Origin: Streptomyces dangxiongensis
Lineage (GTDB): Bacteria > Actinomycetota > Actinomycetes > Streptomycetales > Streptomycetaceae
NCBI RefSeq assembly: GCF_003675325.1
Contig: NZ_CP033073.1
Coordinates: 3,038,001 to 3,102,000, forward strand
DNA: 64,000 nucleotides
Direction: 5' to 3'
The notes beneath the pieces are model-generated. The model was given only the letters and a program-made list of their open reading frames with translations, had not been told where the DNA came from and searched no databases. A program made the position numbers and the translations under genes. Below, piece after piece: positions 1 through 10,235 of the stretch (positions within the stretch are counted from its first letter, which is position 1; each line of letters opens with the position of its first letter).

Positions 1-1227
<1,227 letters not shown>

Positions 1228-1260
1228 GGCTGTGGCTTCCTTCCGGGAGGTGCGAAGTGC

Positions 1261-1291
1261 ACGGCCCCCCTGAGCGGATCAGGGGGGCCGT
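1261..1291 (-). terminator. Perfect 13-bp hairpin between cdd and deoA
   Basis: Arms 1261-1273 (ACGGCCCCCCTGA) and 1279-1291 are exact reverse complements around a 5-base loop. It lies directly after the cdd stop and before the deoA ribosome site. There is no T tract. It could be an intrinsic terminator or an attenuator lowering deoA expression relative to the upstream genes. Confidence 0.65.
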
Positions 1292-1298
1292 ACGGGAG

Positions 1299-1706
1299 TT
1301 ACTTGGTGAGATGGTCCGGGCCGAAGGCCTGGGGCAGCATCTCGGCGAGCGGGAGGACGCCCGCGGGGGTGTCCAGCAGCAGGTCCGGGCCGCCGAACTC
1401 GTAGAGCAGCTGGCGGCAGCGGCCGCACGGGACCAGCAGGGCGCCGGTGCCGTCCACGCAGGTGAAGTGCGTGAGCCGGCCACCGCCGGTGCGCTGGAGC
1501 TGGGAGACGAGGCCGCACTCGGCGCACAGGCCGAGGCCGTAGGAGGCGTTCTCGACGTTGCAGCCGGTGACCGTGCGGCCGTCGTCCACCAGGGCCGCCA
1601 CGCCGACCGGGTAGCCGGAGTACGGGGCGTAGGCGTGGGACATGGCCTCCCGCGCCTCGGCGCGCAGCGCCTCCCAGTCGAACCCGTCGGCCGGTGTCGC
1701 CGTCAC
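1299..1706 (-). CDS. cdd: Cytidine deaminase
   Basis: Homotetrameric zinc enzyme converting cytidine or deoxycytidine to uridine or deoxyuridine. At 135 residues it has the usual length for the family. The zinc and catalytic motifs are visible: NVENASYGLGLCAE (Cys ligand and proton-shuttling Glu) and PCGRCRQ (two Cys ligands). The GTG start at 1706 overlaps the stop of the upstream ABC permease in a GTGA junction, so the two are translationally coupled. Position after a nucleoside ABC transporter and before deoA indicates salvage of imported pyrimidine nucleosides. Confidence 0.95.
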   Translation of the reverse strand: MTATPADGFDWEALRAEAREAMSHAYAPYSGYPVGVAALVDDGRTVTGCNVENASYGLGLCAECGLVSQLQRTGGGRLTHFTCVDGTGALLVPCGRCRQLLYEFGGPDLLLDTPAGVLPLAEMLPQAFGPDHLTK

Positions 1707-2989
1707 TTGCCCTGCCCCTTGCGGTAGCGCATGCCGTCCGCCTTCGGCATCCGCAGGCGCTGCGCGGACAGCGACAGCACGAGCAGCGTGACGACGTACG
1801 GGGTGGCGCCGACGAAGTCGCTGGGGACCTCGTCGGTGAGCAGGTACCAGACCAGGACCAGCGCGGCCATGACGGCGCTGATCACGCCCTGCCACAGGGC
1901 CTTCTTGTACAGCTTCCAGCCGGCCAGCAGGGCGAGCAGGACGACCAGCAGCAGGAGCAGGGCGTGGACCGTGACACCACCGTTGCGCAGTTGGAGCGCG
2001 TCGGAGTAGCCGAACAGGCCCGCGCCCATCGCGAGGCCGCCGGGGCGCCAGTTGCCGAAGATCATGGCCGCGAGGCCGATGTAGCCGCGGCCTCCGGTCT
2101 GGCCCTCCAGGTAGGTGTGGGAGGTGACCAGCGCGAGGAACGCGCCGCCGAGGCCGGCCAGACCGCCGGAGACGGCCACGGCCGCGTACTTGTAGCGGTA
2201 GACGTTGACGCCGAGCGACTCCGCGGCGGTCGGGTTCTCGCCGCAGGAGCGCAGCCGCAGCCCGAACGGCGTGCGCCACAGCAGCCACCAGCTACCGACG
2301 AACAGCAGCACGGCCAGGATCGTCACCACGGACAGGTTCGTGATCAGACCGCCGATGATGCCGGCCAGGTCGGAGACCAGGAACCAGTGGTGCTTCTCCA
2401 CCGACGCGAGGGCGTCCGAGAGGCCGGGGAAGGTGACGTCGGGCAGCGAGTCCGCGGGCGGGGACTGCTTGGGGTTGCCGCCCGCCTCCGCGGCCGTGCC
2501 GCCGGCGAAGAACAGCTTGGCGAGGTACTGGGTGGCGCCGAGCGCGAGCAGGTTGACGGCGACACCGGAGACGATGTGGTCGACGCCGAAGGTGACGGTG
2601 GCCACGGCGTGCACCAGACCGCCGAGGACACCGAAGCCGATGCCGCACAGCAGGCCGAGCCAGGGGCTGGACTGCCAGCCGATCCAGCCGGCGCCGAAGG
2701 TGCCGAGGATCATCATGCCCTCGAGGCCGATGTTGACGACACCGGCCCGCTCGGACCACAGGCCGGCGAGACCGGCGAGGCCGATCGGGACGGCGAGGGC
2801 GAGCGCGGCGGCGACCTGTCCGGCGGAGTCGAGCTGGTTCGCGCCGGTGATCACGCGGACCGCGGCGAGGAGCAGCAGCGCACCCGCGACGATCATGAGG
2901 GTCAGTCCCAGGGAGCGGCCGGAGCGCTGGGGGGCGCCCGGTGCCCTGGGCGCCGCGGGCGGCGGCGCGTCGGTCATCGTGGCAGTCAT
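1703..2989 (-). CDS. ABC nucleoside transporter permease 2 (BmpD/YufQ type)
   Basis: Integral membrane permease of 428 residues in the BPD_transp_2 (branched-chain amino acid/ribose type) family. After a Pro/Ala-rich cytoplasmic N terminus there are about ten hydrophobic segments, including SERAGVVNIGLEGMMILGTF, a family signature seen in nucleoside (Bmp/Yuf) permeases. ATG at 2989 shares one base with the stop of the preceding permease (TGATG). It should form a heterodimer with the upstream permease, energised by the ATPase encoded before that, with substrate delivered by the BMP lipoprotein. The neighbouring cdd and deoA point to nucleosides as substrate. Confidence 0.92.
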   Translation of the reverse strand: MTATMTDAPPPAAPRAPGAPQRSGRSLGLTLMIVAGALLLLAAVRVITGANQLDSAGQVAAALALAVPIGLAGLAGLWSERAGVVNIGLEGMMILGTFGAGWIGWQSSPWLGLLCGIGFGVLGGLVHAVATVTFGVDHIVSGVAVNLLALGATQYLAKLFFAGGTAAEAGGNPKQSPPADSLPDVTFPGLSDALASVEKHHWFLVSDLAGIIGGLITNLSVVTILAVLLFVGSWWLLWRTPFGLRLRSCGENPTAAESLGVNVYRYKYAAVAVSGGLAGLGGAFLALVTSHTYLEGQTGGRGYIGLAAMIFGNWRPGGLAMGAGLFGYSDALQLRNGGVTVHALLLLLVVLLALLAGWKLYKKALWQGVISAVMAALVLVWYLLTDEVPSDFVGATPYVVTLLVLSLSAQRLRMPKADGMRYRKGQGK

Positions 2990-4113
2990 CACGCCACCTC
3001 CTGCTTCTTCGTCGCGACGGCCTGGGCGGCGAGTTCGGCGCCCACCTTCTGCTGCTGGCGCTTGAGGCCGTAGCGCCGTACGACCTCGTAGGCGATCACG
3101 ACGCAGAGGACGATGACGCCCTGGATGACGCCGAGGATCTCCTTGTCGTAGCCCTGGAACTCCAGGTGGTTGGTGGTGCGCTCCAGGAAGCCCCAGAGCA
3201 GCGCGCCGAGCGCGATGCCGATCGGGTTGTTGCGGCCGAGCAGCGCGATGGCGATGCCGGTGAAGCCGATCCCGCTGGGGAAGCTGTTGTCGTACTGGTG
3301 GCTCTCGTTCAGCAGCGTCGGCATGCCGATCAGACCGGCCACCGCACCCGAGATGATCATGCTGGTGGCGATCATCTTCTTCACCGAGACACCGCTCGCG
3401 GAGGCGGCGCTCTCGGACTGGCCGACGGTGCGCAGGTCGAAGCCGAACCGGGTGCGGCCGAGCACGAACCAGTACGCGACACCGACGAGCACGGCGACGA
3501 CGATGAAGCCGTCCAGGACACCGGCCGGGCCGGTGTCGATGTTGAAGAAGTGCGCGGACGACGGCAGCGGCTTGGTGGACACGAGGGTGCCCGCCTCGTC
3601 GAGCTGGCCGAGCTTCCCGGGCTGGAGCAGGTAGCCGATGATCGCGGTGGCGATCGAGTTCAGCATGATGGTCGCGATGACCTCGCTGACACCGCGGGTC
3701 ACCTTCAGGACGCCGGCGATGGCCGCCCACAGGGCACCGGTCGCCATGGCGCAGATGATGATCAGCGGGATGGCGAGCCAGCCGGGCACGGTGAGCGCCC
3801 CGCCGAGCACGGCGGCGACGAACGCGGCGAGCCGGTACTGGCCGTCGACACCGATGTTGAACAGGTTCATGCGGAAGCCGATGGCCACCGCGACACCCGC
3901 CAGGTAGTACGTCGTCGCCTTGTTCAGGATGAAGACCTGGCTGTCGCTGGCGAAGCCGTAGGTCATCATGTCGTGGAAGGCGGGACCGGGGTTCTTGCCG
4001 GTCGCGGCGATCACCAGGGCGGTGACGACGAGCGCGGCGACGACCGCCAGCAGCGGCGCCGCGATCCCGAGGAGCAGCCGCTCCTTGTCGATCCGTGAGG
4101 TCAGCTTCTTCAT
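2989..4113 (-). CDS. ABC nucleoside transporter permease 1
   Basis: Membrane permease of 374 residues, same superfamily as the next gene. It shows an N-terminal transmembrane helix, the motif GFRMNLFNIGVDGQ early in the core (family signature FNIGxEGQ) and further helices, ending in a basic Lys/Gln-rich cytoplasmic tail. The ATG at 4113 overlaps the stop of the upstream ATPase (ATGA). Genes for ATPase, permease 1, permease 2 and cdd are therefore all overlapping. The companion solute-binding lipoprotein is encoded at 5836-6890. Substrate assignment to nucleosides is by family and context. Confidence 0.92.
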   Translation of the reverse strand: MKKLTSRIDKERLLLGIAAPLLAVVAALVVTALVIAATGKNPGPAFHDMMTYGFASDSQVFILNKATTYYLAGVAVAIGFRMNLFNIGVDGQYRLAAFVAAVLGGALTVPGWLAIPLIIICAMATGALWAAIAGVLKVTRGVSEVIATIMLNSIATAIIGYLLQPGKLGQLDEAGTLVSTKPLPSSAHFFNIDTGPAGVLDGFIVVAVLVGVAYWFVLGRTRFGFDLRTVGQSESAASASGVSVKKMIATSMIISGAVAGLIGMPTLLNESHQYDNSFPSGIGFTGIAIALLGRNNPIGIALGALLWGFLERTTNHLEFQGYDKEILGVIQGVIVLCVVIAYEVVRRYGLKRQQQKVGAELAAQAVATKKQEVA

Positions 4114-5669
4114 CGCGCGTCGTCCTCTGTGTGCTCCAGGTGCCCGGTGGCCGCACCCGTCATGGCGGAGCCCAGCTCTTCGGGGGTGATCGTGGCGGGG
4201 TCCGCGTCGGCGACCAGACGGCCGCGGTACATCACTCGCAGGGTGTCGGAGAGGCCGATCAGCTCGTCGAGGTCGGCGGAGATGAGCAGCACGGCCAGGC
4301 CCTCGCGGCGGGCCTCGCGGATGTGGTCCCAGATCGCGGCCTGCGCGCCGACGTCCACCCCGCGGGTGGGGTGGGCGGCGATGAGCAGCTTGGGGTGGTG
4401 GCTCATCTCGCGGCCGACGATCAGCTTCTGCTGGTTGCCGCCGGACAGCGAGGCCGCGGTCACGTCGATGCCGGGGGTGCGCACGTCGTAGGCCTCGACG
4501 ATGCGCTGGGTGTCGGCGCGGGCCGCCTTGGGGTCGAGCAGTCCGCCGCGCGAGTTGGGCTTCTCGGTGACGTGGCCGAGTATGCGGTTCTCCCACAGCG
4601 GTGCTTCCAGGAGCAGGCCGTGGCGGTGGCGGTCCTCGGGGATGTAGCCGATGCCGGCCTCGCGGCGGTTGCGGGTGGGCGTCTGCGAGATGTCGGCGCC
4701 GTCGAGGCGGACGACACCGGCGTCCGGCCGGCGCATGCCCATGATCGCCTCGACCAGCTCGGACTGGCCGTTGCCCTCCACGCCGGCGATGCCCAGGACC
4801 TCGCCCTTGTGGATGATGAGGGAGATCTCGTCCAGGATGACCCGCTCGACGCCGTCGAGGTCGGTCTGGGTGAGATGCACGCCGTCCAGCGTCAGCATGG
4901 GCACCTCGGTGACCGTGGACTCCTCGGTCTCCGGCGTGGGCAGTTCGCTGCCGACCATCAGCTCGGCGAGCTGCCTGGGAGTGGTGCCCTTCGGCTCGAC
5001 CGTGCCGACGGTGGTGCCGCGCCGGATGACGGTGATCTCGTCGGCGACGGAGAGCACCTCGCCCAGCTTGTGGGAGATGAAGATGACGGTGAGGCCCTCG
5101 GCCTTCAGTTCGCGCAGGTTGGCGAAGAGGGCGTCGACCTCCTGCGGCACCAGGACGGCGGTGGGCTCGTCCAGGATGAGGGTCCGGGCACCGCGGTAGA
5201 GGACCTTGAGGATCTCCACGCGCTGGCGGTCGGCGACACCGAGTTCCTCGACGAGGGCGTCGGGCCGGACGCCGAGCCCGTAGGCGTCGGAGATCTCGAT
5301 GATCCTGGCCCGCGCCCTGCCTCCGATGCCGTGCAGCTTCTCCGCGCCGAGGACGACGTTCTCCAGCACGGTGAGGTTGTCGGCGAGCATGAAGTGCTGG
5401 TGCACCATGCCGATGCCGCGGGCGATGGCGTCGCCGGGGTTGTTGAGGACGACCTGTTCGCCGCCGACGGTGATGGTGCCCTCGTCCGGCTGCTGCATGC
5501 CGTAGAGGATCTTCATCAGGGTGGACTTGCCGGCGCCGTTCTCACCGCACAGGGCGTGGACGGTGCCCGTGCGGACCGTGATGTCGATGTCGCGGTTGGC
5601 GACGACGCCGGGGAAACGCTTGGTGATGCCGCGCAGTTCGACGGCAGCGGGAGGGCTGGACGCGTTGAT
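4110..5669 (-). CDS. ABC nucleoside transporter ATPase, apparent non-canonical ATC start
   Basis: Tandem-domain ATPase of the ribose/nucleoside type (about 519 residues, two ATP-binding cassettes). Domain 1 has CGENGAGKST (Walker A) and ILDEPTAVL (Walker B); domain 2 has the signature SLSGGNQQK, and its Walker A is degenerate (GVEGNGQSE), normal for this family. In-frame homology reaches back to VELRGITKRFPG, but there is no ATG, GTG or TTG between this and an in-frame stop upstream. The codon next to the ribosome-site-like GAGGAG (5677-5682) is ATC at 5669; a CTG lies at 5711. The protein energises the two downstream permeases. Either the start is ATC or CTG, or a base error hides the real one. 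Confidence 0.88.
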   Translation of the reverse strand: MNASSPPAAVELRGITKRFPGVVANRDIDITVRTGTVHALCGENGAGKSTLMKILYGMQQPDEGTITVGGEQVVLNNPGDAIARGIGMVHQHFMLADNLTVLENVVLGAEKLHGIGGRARARIIEISDAYGLGVRPDALVEELGVADRQRVEILKVLYRGARTLILDEPTAVLVPQEVDALFANLRELKAEGLTVIFISHKLGEVLSVADEITVIRRGTTVGTVEPKGTTPRQLAELMVGSELPTPETEESTVTEVPMLTLDGVHLTQTDLDGVERVILDEISLIIHKGEVLGIAGVEGNGQSELVEAIMGMRRPDAGVVRLDGADISQTPTRNRREAGIGYIPEDRHRHGLLLEAPLWENRILGHVTEKPNSRGGLLDPKAARADTQRIVEAYDVRTPGIDVTAASLSGGNQQKLIVGREMSHHPKLLIAAHPTRGVDVGAQAAIWDHIREARREGLAVLLISADLDELIGLSDTLRVMYRGRLVADADPATITPEELGSAMTGAATGHLEHTEDDAR

Positions 5670-5835
5670 GGCGCACTCTCCTCGGGGAAAGGGGCTGCGG
5701 GGAGGGGGCAGGCGTCGGCGACGCTAGCGCGGCAACTCCGTGCTACACGCGTAGAGTTGACACATTGTTATGGCTCGGCCGGGGGCTCCGGGAGGCGCCC
5801 CCGCGCCGAGCCTGGGTCCGGTGGGACCCGTCAGG

Positions 5836-6890
5836 TCACGGGGTGGTCTTGACCTTGATCGAGCCGTCGACGATCTCTTCTTCTTCGCGGCGTCCAGCTT
5901 GGCCTGGATGTCACCGATGAAGCCACCGCTGGTGGCCAGCTTCACGCCGTCCTTGGCGAGCGAGTAGCTGTTGGTGCCGGTCAGCGGCTTGCCACCGTGG
6001 ACGGACTTGATGAAGTCGTACACGCCGACGTCGACGTTCTTGACCATGGAGGTCAGGATCGCGTTCTTGTACTTGGCCAGACCCGGGATGTTGTACTGGT
6101 CCGAGTCCACGCCGATGGCCCAGGCGCCCTTCTTGCCGCTGACGGCCTCGATCGCGCCGTTGCCGGAGGAGCCGGCCGCCGTGTAGATGACGTCGGCGCC
6201 GTTGTCGAGCATGCCCTGCGCGGCCTCCTTGCCCTTGTCGGGGCTGGCGAAGCCGGAGGTGTCCGAGCCGTGGGACAGGTACTGGGTGTCGACCTTGATC
6301 TTGGCGTTGGTGTCCTTGACGCCCTGGACGTAGCCCGCCTCGAACTTCTTGATCAGCGGGACGTCGACACCGCCGACGAAGCCGACGTGCTTCGACTTGG
6401 TCTTCAGCGCGGCGGCGACACCGGCCAGGTAGGAGCCCTGCTCCTCGGTGAAGTTGATGCTGTCGACGTTCTTGGCGTCCACGACCGAGTCGACGATGCC
6501 GAAGCTGGTCTTCGGGTACTTCGCCGCGACCTTGGCCATGGAGGCGGCGTACGCGTAACCGACACCCACGACGGGGTTGTAACCGGCCTCCGCCAGGTCC
6601 GACAGGCGCTGCTCGCGGTCGGCCTCGGTGTCCGAGGTCTTGGCGGTCAGCTCCTTGATGTCACCGCCGAACTCCTTCTTGGCCTGGTCGGCACCGCGCG
6701 CGGCGGAGTCGTTGAAGGAGCGGTCACCACGGCCGCCGACGTCGAACGCGAGGCCGATCTTGACGCCCTTGCCGTTACCGGAGGAGGACGGGCTGTCGTT
6801 GTCGGAGGAGGTGCTGCCACAGGCAGTGGCAGTCATTGCGAGTGCTGCGGACGCGATACACGCAGCGGAAAGCTTGGCTACCCGGCGCAC
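5836..6890 (-). CDS. BMP-family nucleoside-binding lipoprotein, C-terminal frameshift
   Basis: Extracytoplasmic substrate-binding lipoprotein of the basic membrane protein (Bmp/PnrA/Med) family, delivering purine or pyrimidine nucleosides to the adjacent ABC transporter. The N terminus is a lipoprotein signal peptide with lipobox TATAC|G (Cys near residue 24), followed by a Ser/Asn linker and the periplasmic-type fold with GLAFDVGGRGDRSFND. GTG at 6890 has AAGGAG eight bases upstream. The frame breaks within a Lys run near 5875-5886. Adding one base gives KKKEIVDGSIKVKTTP and a stop at 5836, the expected family end. Read literally, the frame runs to 5724 with an atypical Arg/Pro-rich tail. 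Probably a sequence error. Confidence 0.9.
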
Positions 6891-7136
6891 GGGAAGGCTC
6901 CTTCACCTGACCTGAGCGCCATGTCGGCGCTTGATGTGAGCACCGTGTCGGTACTCGAGCCGGGACGCCCGTTCGGCGTCGGCTTCGCGGCATCGTAACG
7001 CGCGTAGATGTCAGAAAAACACCTCTCGCGAAGCCGTTATCGATTCGAGGCAAACAGTGCCTGAACTCGCGCTCCGGGCCTTGTCGCGCCGCTGTCGCGC
7101 ACCGTGAACGAATGGCTTGTATCCGTGTTGCGCCGG

Positions 7137-7169
7137 GCGGGGAGGCGGCCTTCCGAGGGGGCCGCCCCG
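7137..7169 (-). terminator. Hairpin after the M20 amidohydrolase
   Basis: GGCGGCC (7144-7150) pairs with GGCCGCC (7159-7165), with outer G/C pairs extending it. It lies just beyond the amidohydrolase stop at 7183 on the minus strand. No T tract is visible. Confidence 0.55.
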
Positions 7170-7182
7170 CTTGGTTCCGGGC

Positions 7183-8418
7183 TCAGCCGCGGGCCTCGCC
7201 GATGTCCAGGAAGGCCGCCGCGGTGAACATCTCCACGCCCACCGTGATCGCGTACTCGTCGGCGTCGAAATCGCCCTGGTGCAGGTCACGCACCGTGCGC
7301 TCGCCGGGCCGGCGCACGCCGAGCCGGGCCATCGCGCCGGGCACCCGCTCCAGGTACCAGGAGAAGTCCTCGCCGCCGAGGCTCTGCTCGGTGCTCTCGA
7401 CGGACTTCATGCCGCGCCGGGCGACCATGGCGCGGCGCAGCACCTCGGTGGACTCCCGGTCGTTGACGACGGGCGGCACTCCGCGCACGTAGTTGATCTC
7501 CGACTTGGCCCGGTGCAGCGTGGCGACCTCGTCGATGGCCGCGTGCACGATGTCGGGCGCCAGCCGCCAGGCCTCCAGGTCCAGGCAGCGCACGGTCCCG
7601 GACAGCTCGGCGTGCTGCGGGATCACGTTCGGGGCGTGCCCCGACTCGATCCGGCCCCAGGTGAGGGCGAGACCGGCGCGGGTGTCGACGCGGCGGGCGA
7701 TCAGCGCGGGCACGTCGACGGCGACGCGGGCGGCGGCGGTGACCAGGTCGGTGGTCAGGTGGGGGCGGGCGGTGTGGCCGCCGGACCCGTCGAGCGCGAT
7801 CTCCAGCCGGTCGCAGGCGCTGGTGATCGCGCCGTGCCGCAGGCCGATCCGTCCGGCGTCCACCCGGGGGTCGCAGTGCACGGCGAGGATCCGGCCCACG
7901 CCGTCCAGCGCGCCGTCCTCGATGGCGCTCAGGGCGCCGCCGGGCAGGACCTCCTCGGCGGGCTGGAAGACCAGTCGGACCGGCCGGGGCAGCAGGCCCT
8001 TGGCGTGCAGGTCGGCGAGGACGAGGCCGGCGCCGAGGACGACGGTCGTGTGGACGTCGTGACCGCAGGCGTGCGCCCGGTCGGGCACGGTCGACCGGTA
8101 CGGGCAGTCGGCCTTGGTGTCCGGGATGGGCAGGGCGTCGATGTCGGCGCGCAGCGCGAGCAGCGGCACGGCCGGCTGCTCACCCTCCGCGAGCCCGATG
8201 TCACAGACGAGTCCGGTTCCGGTGGCGAGGACGCGGGGCTTGAGACCGGCTTGCTCCAGCCGCTCCTTGATCGCGGCGGTGGTGCGGAACTCCTGGTTGC
8301 CCAGCTCCGGGTGCATGTGCAAGTCACGTCGGAACGCGACGAGTTCGGCGTGCAGGGACTCGCTCAGCACGCCGGGGAGCACATCGCCCGGGAGGCCGGC
8401 CTCGGACTCTGAGGACAT
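7183..8418 (-). CDS. M20-family metallo-amidohydrolase
   Basis: Cytoplasmic zinc hydrolase of the M20D/aminoacylase-like group that removes acyl or aminoacyl groups from small amides; the substrate cannot be read from sequence. Motifs are RRDLHMHPEL near the N terminus, LRADIDALP, the metal-ligand motif HACGHDVHT, the catalytic VFQPAEE, and late in the protein SLGGEDFSWYLE. Length (411 residues) is usual. ATG at 8418 is preferred; an in-frame GTG at 8430 (four residues longer) cannot be excluded because the GAGGG ribosome site sits between them. It is monocistronic, with a hairpin downstream and a divergent bmp promoter region beyond. Confidence 0.88.
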   Translation of the reverse strand: MSSESEAGLPGDVLPGVLSESLHAELVAFRRDLHMHPELGNQEFRTTAAIKERLEQAGLKPRVLATGTGLVCDIGLAEGEQPAVPLLALRADIDALPIPDTKADCPYRSTVPDRAHACGHDVHTTVVLGAGLVLADLHAKGLLPRPVRLVFQPAEEVLPGGALSAIEDGALDGVGRILAVHCDPRVDAGRIGLRHGAITSACDRLEIALDGSGGHTARPHLTTDLVTAAARVAVDVPALIARRVDTRAGLALTWGRIESGHAPNVIPQHAELSGTVRCLDLEAWRLAPDIVHAAIDEVATLHRAKSEINYVRGVPPVVNDRESTEVLRRAMVARRGMKSVESTEQSLGGEDFSWYLERVPGAMARLGVRRPGERTVRDLHQGDFDADEYAITVGVEMFTAAAFLDIGEARG

Positions 8419-8430
8419 CAATTGCTTCAC

Positions 8431-8756
8431 CCTCTGAAGGGTAGGACGCCCGGCCGGTCAACTACCCCTGGTTCAACAAAAGTTCAGCCCGTTAGGGGAA
8501 TAAAATCTGACCGTCGGACGCATGGCGGCGGACTCTGTTGGGTAAAACCTCTGTTTCCTCCTTCCACGCATACCACGCCTCGCCGGTGTCACGCGCGCCA
8601 TGTCCACGAACCGGACCCCCACGCGCCCCGGCCCCGGCGGGCCACGGCGCCGCTGCCCGGGCGGGCGTCCGGGTCGCCGCCGCGTCCCCGGGCCTCGCCC
8701 GGGCGGTCGCATCTGGCCGGGCGGCCGTGGTGCGCAAGGAGAGGCCGGGACCGGCA
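8431..8756. other. Intergenic region with an AT-rich island
   Basis: No convincing gene on either strand. About 8470-8520 is unusually A/T-rich for this genome (runs such as ATTTTATT and ACTTTTG on the minus strand) and lies upstream of the amidohydrolase, so it probably holds that gene's promoter. I could not place -35 and -10 hexamers with confidence. Confidence 0.4.
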
Positions 8757-8994
8757 TCAGCAGTATTCGGCCCTCCGGCCTTCGGGCACCTTGTAGCAAC
8801 CGGAGACGACGGTCAGGCTGAGCTCGGGCCGCTCCCTGTTCGACAGCTTGGCGATGTGCACGCCGGCCTTCTTCCGCGAACCCCACGGCCCTGCCGAAGT
8901 CCGGGTTCGGGTGCGTGTGCACGGCTCGGCGCTCGATCGCCGCCGTCGGGTCGGTCGTGCCGGACGACGGCGACACCGTGCCGCCCTCGGGCAC
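8757..8994 (-). CDS. Possible small hypothetical protein, frameshifted
   Basis: Unrecognised. Two minus-strand frames look protein-like in succession. The first starts at GTG 8994 (MPEGGTVSPSSG) and reads through AVHTHPNPDFGRAVG. The second, after about 8880, reads KKAGVHIAKLSNRERPELS and continues to a Cys-containing end (GCYKVPEGRRAEYC) with a stop at 8757. Joined by one indel they give about 80 residues; read alone, each frame turns Arg-rich and unlikely beyond that point. It sits at the 3' end of the glycopolymer locus. It could be a real small gene with a sequence error, a remnant, or chance. Confidence 0.3.
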
Positions 8995-9037
8995 CTTTCC
9001 GCCGGCCTCCCGCGCGATCGGGCGCCCGGCTCCGCAG

Positions 9038-10189
9038 TTACGCCGGGCTGACCGCCGTCAGCCGGTGGACGTCCCTGGCCGTGCCCGTGACGCCGGACAG
9101 GAAGCCCTGGGCCCGGGGGGAGGCGGTGTCCGTCAGCCAGCTCGGGTCGATGTCGCAGACCGCCACGCGGACACCGGTGCCGGCCAGGGCCAGCGGGAGG
9201 GTGTGGACGACCGTCGAGGGGAAGCTGAGGACCGTACGGCCGATCGGGCCGCGGCGGGCGATCAGCTCCAGCGGGAGGTCCGGGCGGACGACCTCCAGGC
9301 CGGTCTCGGCGGCCAGCCGGTGCAGTTTCCCGGCGCTCTCGCGGCGGTGGGCGAAATAGCGGGTGGCGCCGTGGGCCTTGGCCAGGTCGCGGACGGCCGT
9401 CAGATAGCGGTCGCCGTCCACGACGCCGGTCTCCACCAGGGAGGTGCCGACCAGGTCCGCTCCCTTGGTGATGCGCGGCGGGCCGAAGCGGGCTCGGGTC
9501 CAGGCGAAGTCGTTGGCGGTGACGGTGACGCCGTCCGGGGTCTCCGTCACCGGCATCGAGGAGAACACCTCGACGCGGCGGTGCGCGCTGGGGGTGAGCC
9601 GGCGGCGCGCCGAGGAGGACACCGGCGCGAAGAGCAGGTCGCGGGCGCCGGGACGACCGCCCTTGCGGTGCCAGCGGACCAGGCGTTCCCCGCGGGCGAG
9701 CTGGGCGACGAACTCCATCGTCGCCGTGCCGTCGTCCACGACCACGAGGTCGCGGGCGCGGGTGATGGTCAGCAGGAGCTGTACGTAGCGGGAGAAGGGG
9801 TCGCCCATCACGATCCGCTCGGCCCGGCGCAGGGAGCCGGCCAGGCCGCCGATGGTGTGGAAGGGCGCGGTCGTCCCGCCCCGCGCCTCCTCCCAGCGCA
9901 CCCGGTACCCCTCGTCCCGGGCCAGGTCGGCCATGCGGCGCAGTTGGCCCCGGGTCATGGGGTCGGTCGGGGACAGGACGACGAGGGTGAGCTGCGCGCC
10001 GGCCGGCGGCGCCGGTTCTCCGGCCGCGGGCCGGCGGGCCCGGGCGGGCGGGGCCGGCCGGGCCTGCCCGGCGGTGCCGTGCAGGCCGTGGGCGTGCGCC
10101 CACTCCAGTACGTTCAGTAGCTGTACCGGGCTCTCCACGAAGGCGAGCGTGTGGGCGGGGTGGCCGGTGCGACCGGCGCGGGGGCTCAT
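9038..10189 (-). CDS. Polysialyltransferase-like glycosyltransferase
   Basis: Putative inverting glycosyltransferase of 383 residues resembling bacterial sialyl/polysialyltransferases. The N terminus reads AFVESPVQLLNVLEW, typical of this group. Later VVVDDGTATMEF, YFAHRRES and SFPSTVVHTLPLAL match the DDG, HxR and FPST-type motifs used for nucleotide-sugar binding. A Pro/Ala-rich insert lies near residues 40-65. No signal peptide or membrane helix, so it probably acts at the cytoplasmic membrane face. It lies 46 bases after neuB on the same strand, so CMP-nonulosonate is the likely donor. Family level is fairly clear; linkage and acceptor are unknown. Confidence 0.72.
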   Translation of the reverse strand: MSPRAGRTGHPAHTLAFVESPVQLLNVLEWAHAHGLHGTAGQARPAPPARARRPAAGEPAPPAGAQLTLVVLSPTDPMTRGQLRRMADLARDEGYRVRWEEARGGTTAPFHTIGGLAGSLRRAERIVMGDPFSRYVQLLLTITRARDLVVVDDGTATMEFVAQLARGERLVRWHRKGGRPGARDLLFAPVSSSARRRLTPSAHRRVEVFSSMPVTETPDGVTVTANDFAWTRARFGPPRITKGADLVGTSLVETGVVDGDRYLTAVRDLAKAHGATRYFAHRRESAGKLHRLAAETGLEVVRPDLPLELIARRGPIGRTVLSFPSTVVHTLPLALAGTGVRVAVCDIDPSWLTDTASPRAQGFLSGVTGTARDVHRLTAVSPA

Positions 10190-10235
10190 CTGGGTACGAC
10201 CGTCCCGTCGTAGGGCAGTAAGGCGGTCACGGTGC

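Noticed and set aside
1694..3073. Long plus-strand open frames opposite the permeases
   Set aside because: No motifs and no ribosome site; antisense to well-supported permease genes.
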